The translations under genes and the position numbers were made by a program. Below are positions 29,367-38,271 of a DNA stretch of 64,000 bases, in pieces. Below the pieces are notes generated by a model, which saw only the letters and a program-made list of their open reading frames with translations, made no database searches and was not told the origin of the DNA. The stretch's first letter is position 1; each line of letters opens with the position of its first letter. Source of the stretch: Symsagittifera roscoffensis (taxonomy: Eukaryota; Xenacoelomorpha; Acoela; Convolutidae); NCBI RefSeq assembly GCF_963678635.1, contig NC_087069.1:25348303-25412302 (forward strand), read 5' to 3'.

Positions 29367-32300
29367 AACGTCTAGTCTCTCAATGTGGTCTTCCAGTGTT
29401 GGCGTCGCTATTACCACGTCATCCACGTAGCACATTACCAGATTGCCATACTTCTTCGTTACGCCTATCAGCGCGTGTGCCATCAACCGCTGAAACGTGG
29501 CTGTGGCATTGCAAAGTCCAAACGGCATCCGTTTCCATTGAAACAGACCCAACTCGCAGGCAAACCCTGTCTTGTCCCTGTCCTGCTTCCTTAGTGGTAC
29601 TTGCCAAAAGGCCGAGCCTAAATCAAGAGTCGTAAAAAATTTTGCATCACCTAACTTCGAGAGGCTCTCATCAATCCTAGGTATGGGATAGGCATCCTTC
29701 ACCGTGACGGAGTTCAGGTATCGAAAGTCACAACAAAACCTCAACTGGTCGCCTTTCTTTTTGGCCATCACTACTCCACACGCCCACGGTGACTTGGATG
29801 GTTCTATCATGTCATACTCTAGTAACGTCTCGATCTCTTTTCTACACGCGTCCGATTTGTGTGGGGTCATGCGCCTCGCCCCCTCCCTGTGTGGTACCGC
29901 GTTTTCCTCAAGTTCTATTTCATGCTCAACGAAATTACAACACCCGATATCCGCTTTATGCCTCGAAAAAACTTCCTCGTTCCGCTCTAGTACGTCCTTG
30001 ATGGCTTCGAGCTGTTCATCTTTCATTTTGCCCCTCAAATGTTCAATCTCCGGCAGGACCGGTTTTTCATTTTGCATTTCATCTAGTGTGGGTCGCTCTG
30101 GAAAGTTCGAACAGCTCGACAGCCAATCATCCGTTTCTGACTTAAGTGATTTAATAAGACCTGAAGAATCGTTTGTTTTCTGCAATCGTCTCAAGATACA
30201 AATTTTGTCCCTGTGATTGGGACAATCAACAACTTCATTTTGTTTTGAGTTTTCAATTGTTTTATATCGAGTTTTAACCGGTAAAGCATATCCCAGTTTC
30301 CTCCCTCTCTGTATCGTGATCGGTATATCAAGGGTATTCAACAAGACACTGACGCAGAGGCCGCTCTTCGTTATCGAAAATGATCTTCCTAAAACAGCAG
30401 CACTTTGACTATTAGGATTTGGAACTATAAACACTTGCTTGTTGTCACTTAGTTCATTGTAATTTTTCATCCTCAAGCTTACGATTGCCGCTTCATTAGC
30501 TTTTAGCCTCACCCTCCTACTCAAGAATACCGGTGCTTTGTTTTCATTTGCCATTATTAAATTTACCGGTTTGATTGCGTACCTCCTATCCGGGTTCCGT
30601 ATCCTGAACATTGCGTTATTTAGATCAATCGTTACGTCGAAATTCCTGATGAAGTCTCTGCCCAAAATGAATTGGTCAGATTCATCTAGGTTTTCTACCA
30701 CGATAAAGCTCATCCACAGGTTACGTTCCCCCAAATTGAGGGCTATTATCGGCGTCCTGCCCAGCACCCGAAGGGCCCCTTTGTTTGCAGCTGACAGCCG
30801 TATTCTCGAGTCTATCAAGTCACCTTTGTCAAAGCCCATCCTCTCCCAAGTTTCGATTGGTATGACGCTCAAGACTGCTCCCGTGTCAAGCAAGCCACGC
30901 AACTGAGTCTTTTTGCCATTTATATCCAGCACGTGCCCTGTCACATCTGCCTCCGTCCCGATGTGCATTGCATCTTCTTCAAGCATGGCGCAGTGTCCAA
31001 TCGATCTCACTTTCAATTCTTCTTTCCCTACGTAGATTTGTCCAATTAGGTCTTCGTCACATGTTATCATCGTCTTGGTATAGATGTTTATCCCATCTAT
31101 ATTTAGCATCACCTCCTGTGGACCATAAGCTTCAGTATATCTGCTATCAACACGTACCGACTTGCTGCCCCCTCTCATGAGTACTGCTCTCAGTGCTCTA
31201 GAAGTCGTTTGTGGGCTTATACCACTCAAATAGTCTGCATACACGTCAATGTGCATTATTGTCTGGTCGCTCGGCTCGCTCAAGTTTCTGGTTACCTCGT
31301 GGCCGCCCACTGTGATTATCGACATTATTCTTGCCCCGATTTTCGATATGCCAAAAGGCTTACCTGTCACCATTTTTACAGTGTTACAATTCCCGGTCTT
31401 TGTTGAGCCTGGTACAGCCTCTGGTGTTGGGTTCGATCCGGTTAATGCTTCGTTAAAATTCTGTTTTTCGATCTCCAGCTTTAGTCGTTGCTCTATTTCT
31501 TTCGCAGCCAGATCCTGTTTCACTTTGGCAATTGCTTCCGTCGCCGCTTTCTCATAATTTATCTCTAGAGAATTCCCTGCCGCGGATTCTATCGCACCAT
31601 TGACATGTGTTACAGCTTTCACTGTCTTCGTTGGCAATTCCGTGCTTGGTGTTCCTAAGTTCCTCGATTCAAACTCGTTTTGCCTGTTCCGCTGATTCTG
31701 CACCGCCGCTAATGCCAACTTATGTTTGGGGTGACTCTGGTCCTTGACCGCTTCCCAGAACAAGGGACAATCCATTCTGAAGTGCCCCTCCTGGTTACAG
31801 AAGAAGCATCTAGCGCCTATCTTGATGATTAAGCCATTATAGTACTCGTGTTCCTCCATCTGGCTCATGTTCTCCTCATCCAGTGCGTATCCTAGGCTCT
31901 TCATGCCTTGTTTGTATGTTATGCAGTCAGCCACGTGGTGGTCCGCTGACCCGCAGTTCGCGCATGATCTGCGCTTGTCCATATCATCTCTAGGTTTGTA
32001 CCATGATGACCTCTGGGGTTGGCTTCCCCCTTGTGTGTTCCTGTTTTCCGAATATGAGTATTTCTTGGGCTTCATCAGCATGTATTCCCTTGATTTCTGT
32101 CTCATTTCTTCTGGGGTTGGTGCGCTGTCTTTCGACAATGTGTAGTATGTAGCTAACATTGTCCTTAAGTCATCACTTTTTACCCCATCAATGAACTTCG
32201 AGGCAATGCTGAAGTTTCTTCTGTTTGTCGACTCCTCTGGGTCACTCCTTCTTCTCAAGCTCTCGAGATCATCTAGGAACCGATCTATTGACTCGTCGTC

Positions 32301-32975
32301 CCTCTGCCTTCTCTTTTCAAATCGCATCATCGCTTGGTGACCCTTCATGCCTGACCCGAATCGATTCAGTAATATCTCGAAGATCTTGTCCGCGGTGTCG
32401 CGTTCTTCTTCCTTCTTTGCGACCACGCATTTTAATGCCGTGCCTTCTAAGTTGCTGAGTATGGCCGTGCATGCTTGTCTTTCATCATTTAAGTTATCTT
32501 GCTCTAGGTGTAATCTCATCACTTCCACCCAAGTGTCGATGCATCCATCGGAGTCGTCTTTGAATTCCTTTGGCTTCTTGAAAGTTTTTCTTGATTTTCC
32601 GTCCCTCCTATCGCTCGAGTCAGTGTTCCTCGTGGCGAAGGCCTCTAGAGTCCTGTTCATCATCTCCCAAGTGCTTGCCCATGTCATCGCATCCGGACCT
32701 GCGTTGCTGTTAGCTGTTGAGTCCCCCGGGCCATTCGTTGTACTTGACGTTCCATTCTTCATGATTGTTTTAGCAGCTGTTGGTGCTATGCTCACCGTGT
32801 CCCGGGTTAAGGGCAACGGTGTCGATTGCCGTTTGCCCCTTTGTGGTTCCACAAAGTCAACTCTGGTGCCTTGCGTGCGATCCGCTGCCGGTCTTTCTTG
32901 TGAGGTAGAATTTCTCAAGATTGCATCCAACTTCGCCTGTATTGCACACGAACTTTCGGCCTGATTCCTGTTCAT
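29364..32975 (-). CDS. Retroelement gag C-terminal part, protease and truncated reverse transcriptase
   Basis: 1203 codons. Residues about 130-300 are the gag capsid-like region (retrotransposon gag pattern). Two CCHC zinc knuckles bind RNA: Cys338-Cys341-His346-Cys351 and Cys390-Cys393-His398-Cys403, unusually 39 residues apart. The aspartic protease has LLDTGA (Asp697) and the partner ILGRD (770-774). Reverse transcriptase runs from about 1040, with LDLGSAFWQ (Asp1118) and YVDD (1183-1186), then stops with TAG only 17 residues after YVDD. The thumb, connection and catalytic RNase H are missing: the next frame begins, in the same phase, with the RNase H tail. So an in-phase deletion of roughly 200-250 codons has occurred, with a TAG in the junction. 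N-terminal residues before the first knuckle continue from other frames upstream. It would not support full reverse transcription on its own. Confidence 0.93.
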   Translation of the reverse strand: MNRNQAESSCAIQAKLDAILRNSTSQERPAADRTQGTRVDFVEPQRGKRQSTPLPLTRDTVSIAPTAAKTIMKNGTSSTTNGPGDSTANSNAGPDAMTWASTWEMMNRTLEAFATRNTDSSDRRDGKSRKTFKKPKEFKDDSDGCIDTWVEVMRLHLEQDNLNDERQACTAILSNLEGTALKCVVAKKEEERDTADKIFEILLNRFGSGMKGHQAMMRFEKRRQRDDESIDRFLDDLESLRRRSDPEESTNRRNFSIASKFIDGVKSDDLRTMLATYYTLSKDSAPTPEEMRQKSREYMLMKPKKYSYSENRNTQGGSQPQRSSWYKPRDDMDKRRSCANCGSADHHVADCITYKQGMKSLGYALDEENMSQMEEHEYYNGLIIKIGARCFFCNQEGHFRMDCPLFWEAVKDQSHPKHKLALAAVQNQRNRQNEFESRNLGTPSTELPTKTVKAVTHVNGAIESAAGNSLEINYEKAATEAIAKVKQDLAAKEIEQRLKLEIEKQNFNEALTGSNPTPEAVPGSTKTGNCNTVKMVTGKPFGISKIGARIMSIITVGGHEVTRNLSEPSDQTIMHIDVYADYLSGISPQTTSRALRAVLMRGGSKSVRVDSRYTEAYGPQEVMLNIDGINIYTKTMITCDEDLIGQIYVGKEELKVRSIGHCAMLEEDAMHIGTEADVTGHVLDINGKKTQLRGLLDTGAVLSVIPIETWERMGFDKGDLIDSRIRLSAANKGALRVLGRTPIIALNLGERNLWMSFIVVENLDESDQFILGRDFIRNFDVTIDLNNAMFRIRNPDRRYAIKPVNLIMANENKAPVFLSRRVRLKANEAAIVSLRMKNYNELSDNKQVFIVPNPNSQSAAVLGRSFSITKSGLCVSVLLNTLDIPITIQRGRKLGYALPVKTRYKTIENSKQNEVVDCPNHRDKICILRRLQKTNDSSGLIKSLKSETDDWLSSCSNFPERPTLDEMQNEKPVLPEIEHLRGKMKDEQLEAIKDVLERNEEVFSRHKADIGCCNFVEHEIELEENAVPHREGARRMTPHKSDACRKEIETLLEYDMIEPSKSPWACGVVMAKKKGDQLRFCCDFRYLNSVTVKDAYPIPRIDESLSKLGDAKFFTTLDLGSAFWQVPLRKQDRDKTGFACELGLFQWKRMPFGLCNATATFQRLMAHALIGVTKKYGNLVMCYVDDVVIATPTLEDHIERLDV

Positions 32976-33105
32976 TATTATCCATTCTCTTTTCCAGGCT
33001 ACCTAATTGGCTGTTGACATCATCATATCGGTTTTTCAACTGTTGCATATCTTTTTTGATGTTCTTATCTCGTTCTTCATTAGTGGCATCTACCTTGTCC
33101 GACAT
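32857..33105 (-). pseudogene. Gag N-terminal segment in a second frame
   Basis: An 82-codon stretch whose first ~45 residues (KNIKKDMQQLKNRYDDVNSQ and neighbours) form an evident coiled coil. It overlaps the preceding segment (ends 33080) and the following frame (opens 32975), each in a different phase. The coiled-coil sense flows from one segment to the next, so single-base indels near 33100 and 32990 best explain the breaks. Sequencing indels cannot be excluded. Confidence 0.6.
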
Positions 33106-33739
33106 CTGCTGGAGTCTCTCGTCTCTCGTCTGTCGCCTTAGCCAGGTTAAAATAACTATCCAGATACTCGTGTTTGTTGTATTTCAACTCTTTCCTTATT
33201 AAGTCTCTATCTTCCTCACTGTACTTCAGTTCCCTGTCGATCTGATTTAGTTTTGTCATCAGGTCTCCAAGCTCATCAAGGGTGGCTGTTTCATGATCAG
33301 CCGTTGTCTTGTTTCCGGCTGTCGCTTCCTTTCTGGCTTGTTCTTCCTTTGGGTCGGCTTCTGTCGCCTTCGTGCTCACTGTCCCAAATGTTCGTGCTCT
33401 TCCAGTGTGTGATTCCTCGGCCGTGTTGTCTTTCGATTTCATTCCGACCATCATCGCCAACTTTTCTGTAAAAGATGTCTTCTTTACTTGAGAGTCATCT
33501 TTCACCGTTTCTTGGGTATTGCCTGTTGTGTCTTCCAACGCGTCTATCGGCGAAAACTCCACGGTTTTCGGATTTTGATCTTCCATCTGGGGCATCGGTG
33601 TGGATTCCGTTGTCTTTTTCTCCACTTCATCTACGCTCTGGTCTGGTGTCTCTAGGTCGATTTCGATTGTGGGCTCCACCTATTTTTCCCTCGCATCTTC
33701 TCGCGTCTTGCTCTCGGTGCCACTTCTCGTGCTGACCAT
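33080..33739 (-). pseudogene. Gag N-terminal segment with an in-frame TAG
   Basis: An ATG at 33739 opens with MVSTRSG, a start typical of gypsy-type gag or ORF0 proteins. After 20 codons an in-frame TAG (33680-33682) interrupts it, and the same frame continues from a GTG at 33679 for 199 codons. Composition is acidic and Thr/Lys-rich; residues near the end (about 130-185) are a coiled coil (LMTKLNQIDRELKYSEED). It would be the N-terminal region of gag. Either the TAG is read through or it is a mutation; together with two later frame breaks, decay or assembly error is likelier. Confidence 0.6.
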
Positions 33740-34246
33740 GCTAACTGAAAAGTTATTTTTTGTTTTGCTTGGGCCCCTTGATGTCGTTCCACGCAGCGAC
33801 GAGTTATATTTCGTGTTTGATCCATTTGACCTTTTTTCAAGCACCGGTACCCTACTCCGTCTCATTATTTCTATTTACAATTGCTCTTATTTACAATATT
33901 GTTATATACATAATTCTATTCTAAGAATAAAAAATTTTGTGGAAACAAAATCTTAAAAGAAAATATACAACGTGATAAAAACCTTGTTCCAGTTCTCTAA
34001 AATTATCGAGTAATTTTCTTTATTTGTGGTCCCAACTGTACTGGGTTCCAATTAGTCTTCTTCTGTCTTAATCCTGTTTTAAAACAGCTTGTTGTAATTT
34101 TACTTCAATTTTTATACTGTCCTTAGACTTCCAGTTACCGTCCCTACTCTTCTTCGTACCGTCCCAGGCTTCCTTTTACTGTCCCAAGACTGTTCGGTAA
34201 TGTCCCAGTACTCCGTCAGTGTCCCAAGACCCCTGACCTGAGAGTA

Positions 34247-34910
34247 GTGTCCCAAGGCTAGTGTCCCAAGGCTAGTGTCCCAAGACCACTGTCCCAAGGC
34301 CAGTGTCCCAAGGCTAGTGTCCCAAGACTACTGTCCCAAGGCTAGTGTCCCAAGACTACTGTCCCAAGGCTAGTGTCCCAAGGCTAGTGTCCCAAGACTA
34401 CTGTCCCAAGGCTAGTGTCCCAAGGCTAGTGTCCCAAGACTACTGTCCCAAGGCTAGTGTCCCAAGACTACTGTCCCAGGACTACTATCCCAAGGCTAGT
34501 GTCCCAAGACTACTGTCCCAAGACCACTGTCCCAAGACCCTTGTCCCAAGACCCTGTCCCAAGACCCCTGTCCCAAGACCCTTGTCCCAAGACCACTGTC
34601 CCAAGACCACTGTCCCAAGACCACTGTCCCAAGACCCTGTCCCAAGACCACTGTCCCAAGACCACTGTCCCAAGACCCTGTCCCAAGACCACTGTCCCAA
34701 GACCACTGTCCCAAGACCCTGTCCCAAGACCACTGTCCCAAGACCCTGTCCCAAGACCACTGTCCCAAGACCCTGTCCCAAGACCACTGTCCCAAGACCC
34801 TGTCCCAAGACCACTGTCCCAAGACCACTGTCCCAAGACCACTGTCCCAAGACCCTGTCCCAAGACCACTGTCCCAAGACTGTATCAAGACTGTCCTGGT
34901 CCAACACTGT
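34247..34910 (-). repeat. 14-bp tandem array, about 45 units
   Basis: Plus-strand units GTCCCAAGACCACT, GTCCCAAGGCTAGT, GTCCCAAGACTACT and GTCCCAAGACCCT (13 bp) follow each other head to tail, with decayed units outward on both sides. Because 14 is not a multiple of three and no unit has a stop, open frames run through it on both strands with 14-residue periodicity; these are not taken as genes. Confidence 0.95.
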
Positions 34911-35810
34911 CCCAGGACTTCTTTGGCACTGTCCCAAGGCTGTTGACAAGTGTCTGAGCGGTGGGACTTCTCTCTTCTTCGTTATGGGGACCTCTTGATT
35001 CACTGTACCTTGTACCACCACTCAAGCTCTAGTAAAATTTCCCAAAAACCCTCTCTTAAAAGCCAAATGCTGCCCCCCCTTTTTCTTATTTCTTTTTAAT
35101 TACCTCTCTTCCAATGTTCCAAGCAACTTGAGACCAAAACCTGTGCGCAGGTATCTTGTGATCACCTGTTCGTATAAAAACTAAACACAAATCCTCACCA
35201 AAATGCAACAAAAATCCAAGCTAGAAAAAGTAATAAAAACGGAAAGATGAGCCCACCTAAAATTCAAAGGTGACAAATGTCTACCTTCTATCGAAAAAAA
35301 TGTCTGGTACCTAATTGCCACGCGTTTCCTTCCCCCCTGCTAGCGATCTTATGGGGTATCACAAAAACTGTCTATGTCCGTTCCCCCCTACCGATCCGAC
35401 CAGGGTACCTACCTTAACCTAATTCCAATTTTGGATATCCGCTTCCTATGACCAACGCGTGTAAATGACTAATGTAACTAAATCAACGATGTCGACTAAT
35501 TATTTACTATAATTTCTCCCCTTTTTACAATTTACAACCGCCAACCTCTAACTTAACCAGCCCCCCTTCTAACCTCCCCCCTTTTTAGCCCCCCTTCTTA
35601 AGCCTAAAATTACCTTAAGCGCCGGGTGCTAAACCTCTCAAGAGAAAACCGTAGACCTGTCTCCAGGCCTGCTCAAGTAAAAACGTTCCTCAAAACCGGG
35701 GGATATCGCTTATCCAATTTTACACTTATTTCCTATAATGTATTACGAATTTTAACGATACCCGTTCTGCCCAACTTGAGAACTCGAGAACTGCCAATTC
35801 CTTCTTGAGT

Positions 35811-36011
35811 ACTTTCCCACTCGACTGGTCACCTCTTCCAGTCCAGTCTCATATTGGTTCAGCTCAAGTGCTCCTGAACCACTTTCCCACTCGACTGGTC
35901 ACCTCTTCCAGTCCAGTCTCCTATTGATTCAGCTCAAGTGCTCCTGAACCACTTTCCCACTCGGCTGGTCACCTCTTCCAGTCAAGTCTCCTAGTTGTCC
36001 AGCTAAGTGCC
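35811..36011 (-). repeat. 70-bp tandem repeat, about 2.9 units
   Basis: Units start ACTTTCCCACTCGACTGGTC and end GCTCCTGAACC at 35811, 35881 and 35951; the third is diverged and incomplete. Within a unit CTCTTCCAGTC and CAGCTCAAGTG are constant. Lies in the leader about 450-650 bases from the 5' LTR. Confidence 0.9.
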
Positions 36012-36438
36012 AAGCTATCTAAAAACCCTTGACAACGCCCCACACTCGGGCACTTTATTGAGGTTACTGGGTTAAATTGCTAGGTTGATCGAAACGATCG
36101 AACTTGTAAAACAGTATGGGTATACTATTTAATTAATATAAAGGTTTGATCCAACTAATCTGGTGTCAAAGTCACTGTCTTTTTTCGTTTTATGGTTTTT
36201 GTTCTGCTTTTTGTCTTTTTGCTCGTGTTTTTGTCCCCCTAGTTGCCCCCCTTTACTCGGTTAGCTAAGCCTCGTTCGGAGAGCGTACCAGGAAGTTTTC
36301 TCGAGTTTTCTTAAAAAGCTATCACGGTACAACCGGAAGGTTTGCACGTTCCTGTCGAACCGCACCGCCGGTACTCTAGAATGGGCATTCAGCCCGAAGC
36401 TGTCTCAAGTGGGTTCGACTCCGTAGTCTTGATGTCGT

Positions 36439-36456
36439 AAACACCCAGGAGCGCCA
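36439..36456 (-). promoter_or_regulatory. Candidate primer-binding site
   Basis: On the sense strand TGGCGCTCCTGGGTG begins 11 bases after the 5' LTR. TGG is the expected complement of a tRNA CCA end. I cannot name the tRNA, and the 11-base offset is larger than usual. Confidence 0.35.
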
Positions 36457-36467
36457 TAAAAACACTA

Positions 36468-37369
36468 TGTAACATTCGTCTACTGCAGTCACACATGAGG
36501 CTTAAGAAAAATAGGCCCTATAACTATTGGCTCAAGAGTCAGGGACACTATCTCTTGTGTTTTTCCACCTCAAATCAGTCGGAGCCAATTCGGTTCGCTT
36601 GTGACACGAGACCACGACCCGTTACAGCTTAAAGGCTACTACTAAAATATCCCCCCCACTCTAGAATTAATAACGTCCCCATACTCAGGTCTCTAGATAC
36701 CCAAAATACATGAACGCCGTTAAAAACCGGGTCGGAACAATCCGTTAAGTTACTTTTTATTAGACAGTGGAACTTTGATCCATTTCAGATGGATCAACCT
36801 AAAACTCGCCTTACCTCAACATAACAATTATAAACACACTCTAGAAATTTAAATTAGTACTCACATTGTAGCACGCTCAAGAATCAGGAAGTAAATAAGT
36901 CGGTGTGCAACTCAAGAATCAATAAAGTAACTAAAATGAGTTTAATGTTTGTCAGTTTTAATAACAAGAACAAGTTTGTACTCTAGAATGTCAGTTCTCG
37001 TGAACCATTGGGACACTCTAGCTGTCCACCTTTCCACCGAAGGTTCACTCTAGTCCAGTTTAGAATAATACTCCAATCACAACAATCCAGTTCGTGGGGA
37101 TGCGCTCGTCTCTGTTCTAGATGGGACAGCTCTACTCTAGATTATTATCGCTACTGAAATTGCGAATAGCAATTTCCCACTGATTTTTCTAGCAACTTTC
37201 CCGCGATTGTCACTCGATTGTTCTGACTTCTCTTTTCTGATTTTCAGTTATCGCGAGAAAATCGTGCATGACTGGTTCCATTCGAAATTTTGAAAAATTA
37301 AATTTCACTCCAAAATTAAGTGTTTTTTGCTTCTCTCAAGGTCAAACTTCCAAATATGACCGACTGGCA
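36468..37369 (-). repeat. 5' LTR of the giant retroelement (902 bp)
   Basis: Partner of 14950-15852 with TG..CA ends. As the 5' LTR for minus-strand transcription it should hold the promoter. On the sense strand TTTTATAATTG (near 36830) is the best TATA-like word. Confidence 0.97.
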
Positions 37370-37374
37370 CAGAT
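37370..37374 (+). repeat. Target-site duplication CAGAT, right
   Basis: Second copy of the 5-bp duplication; the host sequence resumes TGTTCAGACC exactly as at the empty site near 41045. Confidence 0.95.
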
Positions 37375-37758
37375 TGTTCAGACCACATTCATAGAAAAAA
37401 TTTTGAAAAATGTTTGCTTATTTTTACCTTCAAATTAGTGACATTTTTAATGCGATGAGAGATTTGATTCACGAACTTAACGAAGGCGTAGAAATTTAGT
37501 AATCCGGACGTAATCAGAAACGTTTTTCTTCCAAAATTGTATAACAATGAGACGAAGAAAATTCTAGACAAAAAGTTTTCATTTTTTTCTCTATTTTTGC
37601 ACAAAATGCTTTTTGTATACTTATATAAAATCTTCAAAGGAAGCATTAAATAAAACAAATTAAATTAATTTTTTTAAGGTATAATTAAGTTTTTGAAGCC
37701 TAAATTTCTAAAAGACAAATTAAGTTTGATTTGTCGGTCGTTACACAATCGCTTTACT
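37375..37758 (+). repeat. Tandem duplication unit 1, remaining end
   Basis: 384 bases nearly identical to 41045-41432 (GTTCAGACCACATTCATAG to CGCTTTACTCTCT). This is the end of unit 1 separated from its beginning by the retroelement. Confidence 0.9.
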
Positions 37759-37899
37759 CTCTTCAAAGCTGGGTGATTTTACTTGAGACCCGAAAAAGCA
37801 GACCAGCTTACGATCGCATCAAATAGCCCATTTATTGAAAGTTTTCTCAAAAAACTCAAGGACGCCCTGTCCAAGCCGCTGCTTCGCTAGATCACTGAG

Positions 37900-38271
37900 A
37901 TGATGGGTTCAAGGGAGAAAAATTTCGATGACGTCCAGTTCTACGAAGGCATGCTTTCAGATGTGCACTTCACCAGCCAGTTTGAAGTCTGGTTTCAAAA
38001 TCGTTTGGCGCTTCGCACTGTAAAACCAGATGTCAGAAATGACCACAGCTACCGTGAGACTATACGAAGCCAAATACCACTAGTTATTGTGTCTCGCTCC
38101 AAATAGATGCCAAGTGCTGAGCACTCTTTTGAGAGAGTGAAATTACTAAAAGCGTATCTCCACTCCAGAATGAAGGAGAATCGAATCTCAATTTTAGTGC
38201 TTATTTACATCCATTTAGGTGTTGAAAAGATAGACGAAGATGTCTTGGACCGATTCGCCGCGAAGAGTTGA
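37900..38271 (+). pseudogene. hAT transposase C-terminal remnant, copy 2
   Basis: Better preserved than copy 1. A 68-codon frame (37900-38103, ending VIVSRSK) is followed after one in-frame TAG by the 54-residue hAT dimerisation-like segment (38107-38271: AEHSFERVKLLKAYL to DRFAAKS). The upstream half has FTSQFEVWFQNRLALR and no recognisable catalytic residues. It is a dead fragment of a transposase gene duplicated with the unit. Confidence 0.55.

Larger units (their letters stand above)
33866..36467 (-). promoter_or_regulatory. Long 5' leader of the retroelement
   Basis: 2.6 kb between the 5' LTR and the first gag frame, without a gene. It contains the 14-bp tandem array (34247-34910), the 70-bp repeats (35811-36011), poly-C-rich stretches near 35320-35600 and many CTTGAG words in sense. 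Such a leader would carry the packaging signal; repeats could act in RNA structure, translation or silencing escape (inference). Confidence 0.7.
14950..37369 (-). mobile_element. Giant 22.4-kb Ty3/gypsy-type LTR retrotransposon
   Basis: The element is transcribed on the minus strand and bounded by LTRs of 903 (left, 3') and 902 bases (right, 5') and a CAGAT target duplication. Sense order: 5' LTR, 2.6-kb repeat-rich leader, broken gag start, gag-protease-RT frame, integrase frame with macro-like C-terminus, ORF3 with SGNH hydrolase motifs, ORF4 of unknown function, 3' LTR. The YVDD reverse transcriptase with the order protease-RT-integrase places it in Ty3/gypsy. At 22.4 kb it is several times the usual 5-10 kb. 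I saw only two substitutions and one indel between the LTRs, so insertion is very recent. Loss of the RT thumb and RNase H plus several frame breaks make this copy probably non-autonomous. Confidence 0.95.

Noticed and set aside
34247-34910. CRISPR-like appearance of the regular short repeats
   Set aside because: There are no unique spacers between units, and the context is a eukaryotic retroelement leader.
34345-35021. Repetitive open frames on both strands (130-217 codons)
   Set aside because: They arise from the stop-free 14-bp tandem unit; periodicity follows the DNA repeat.
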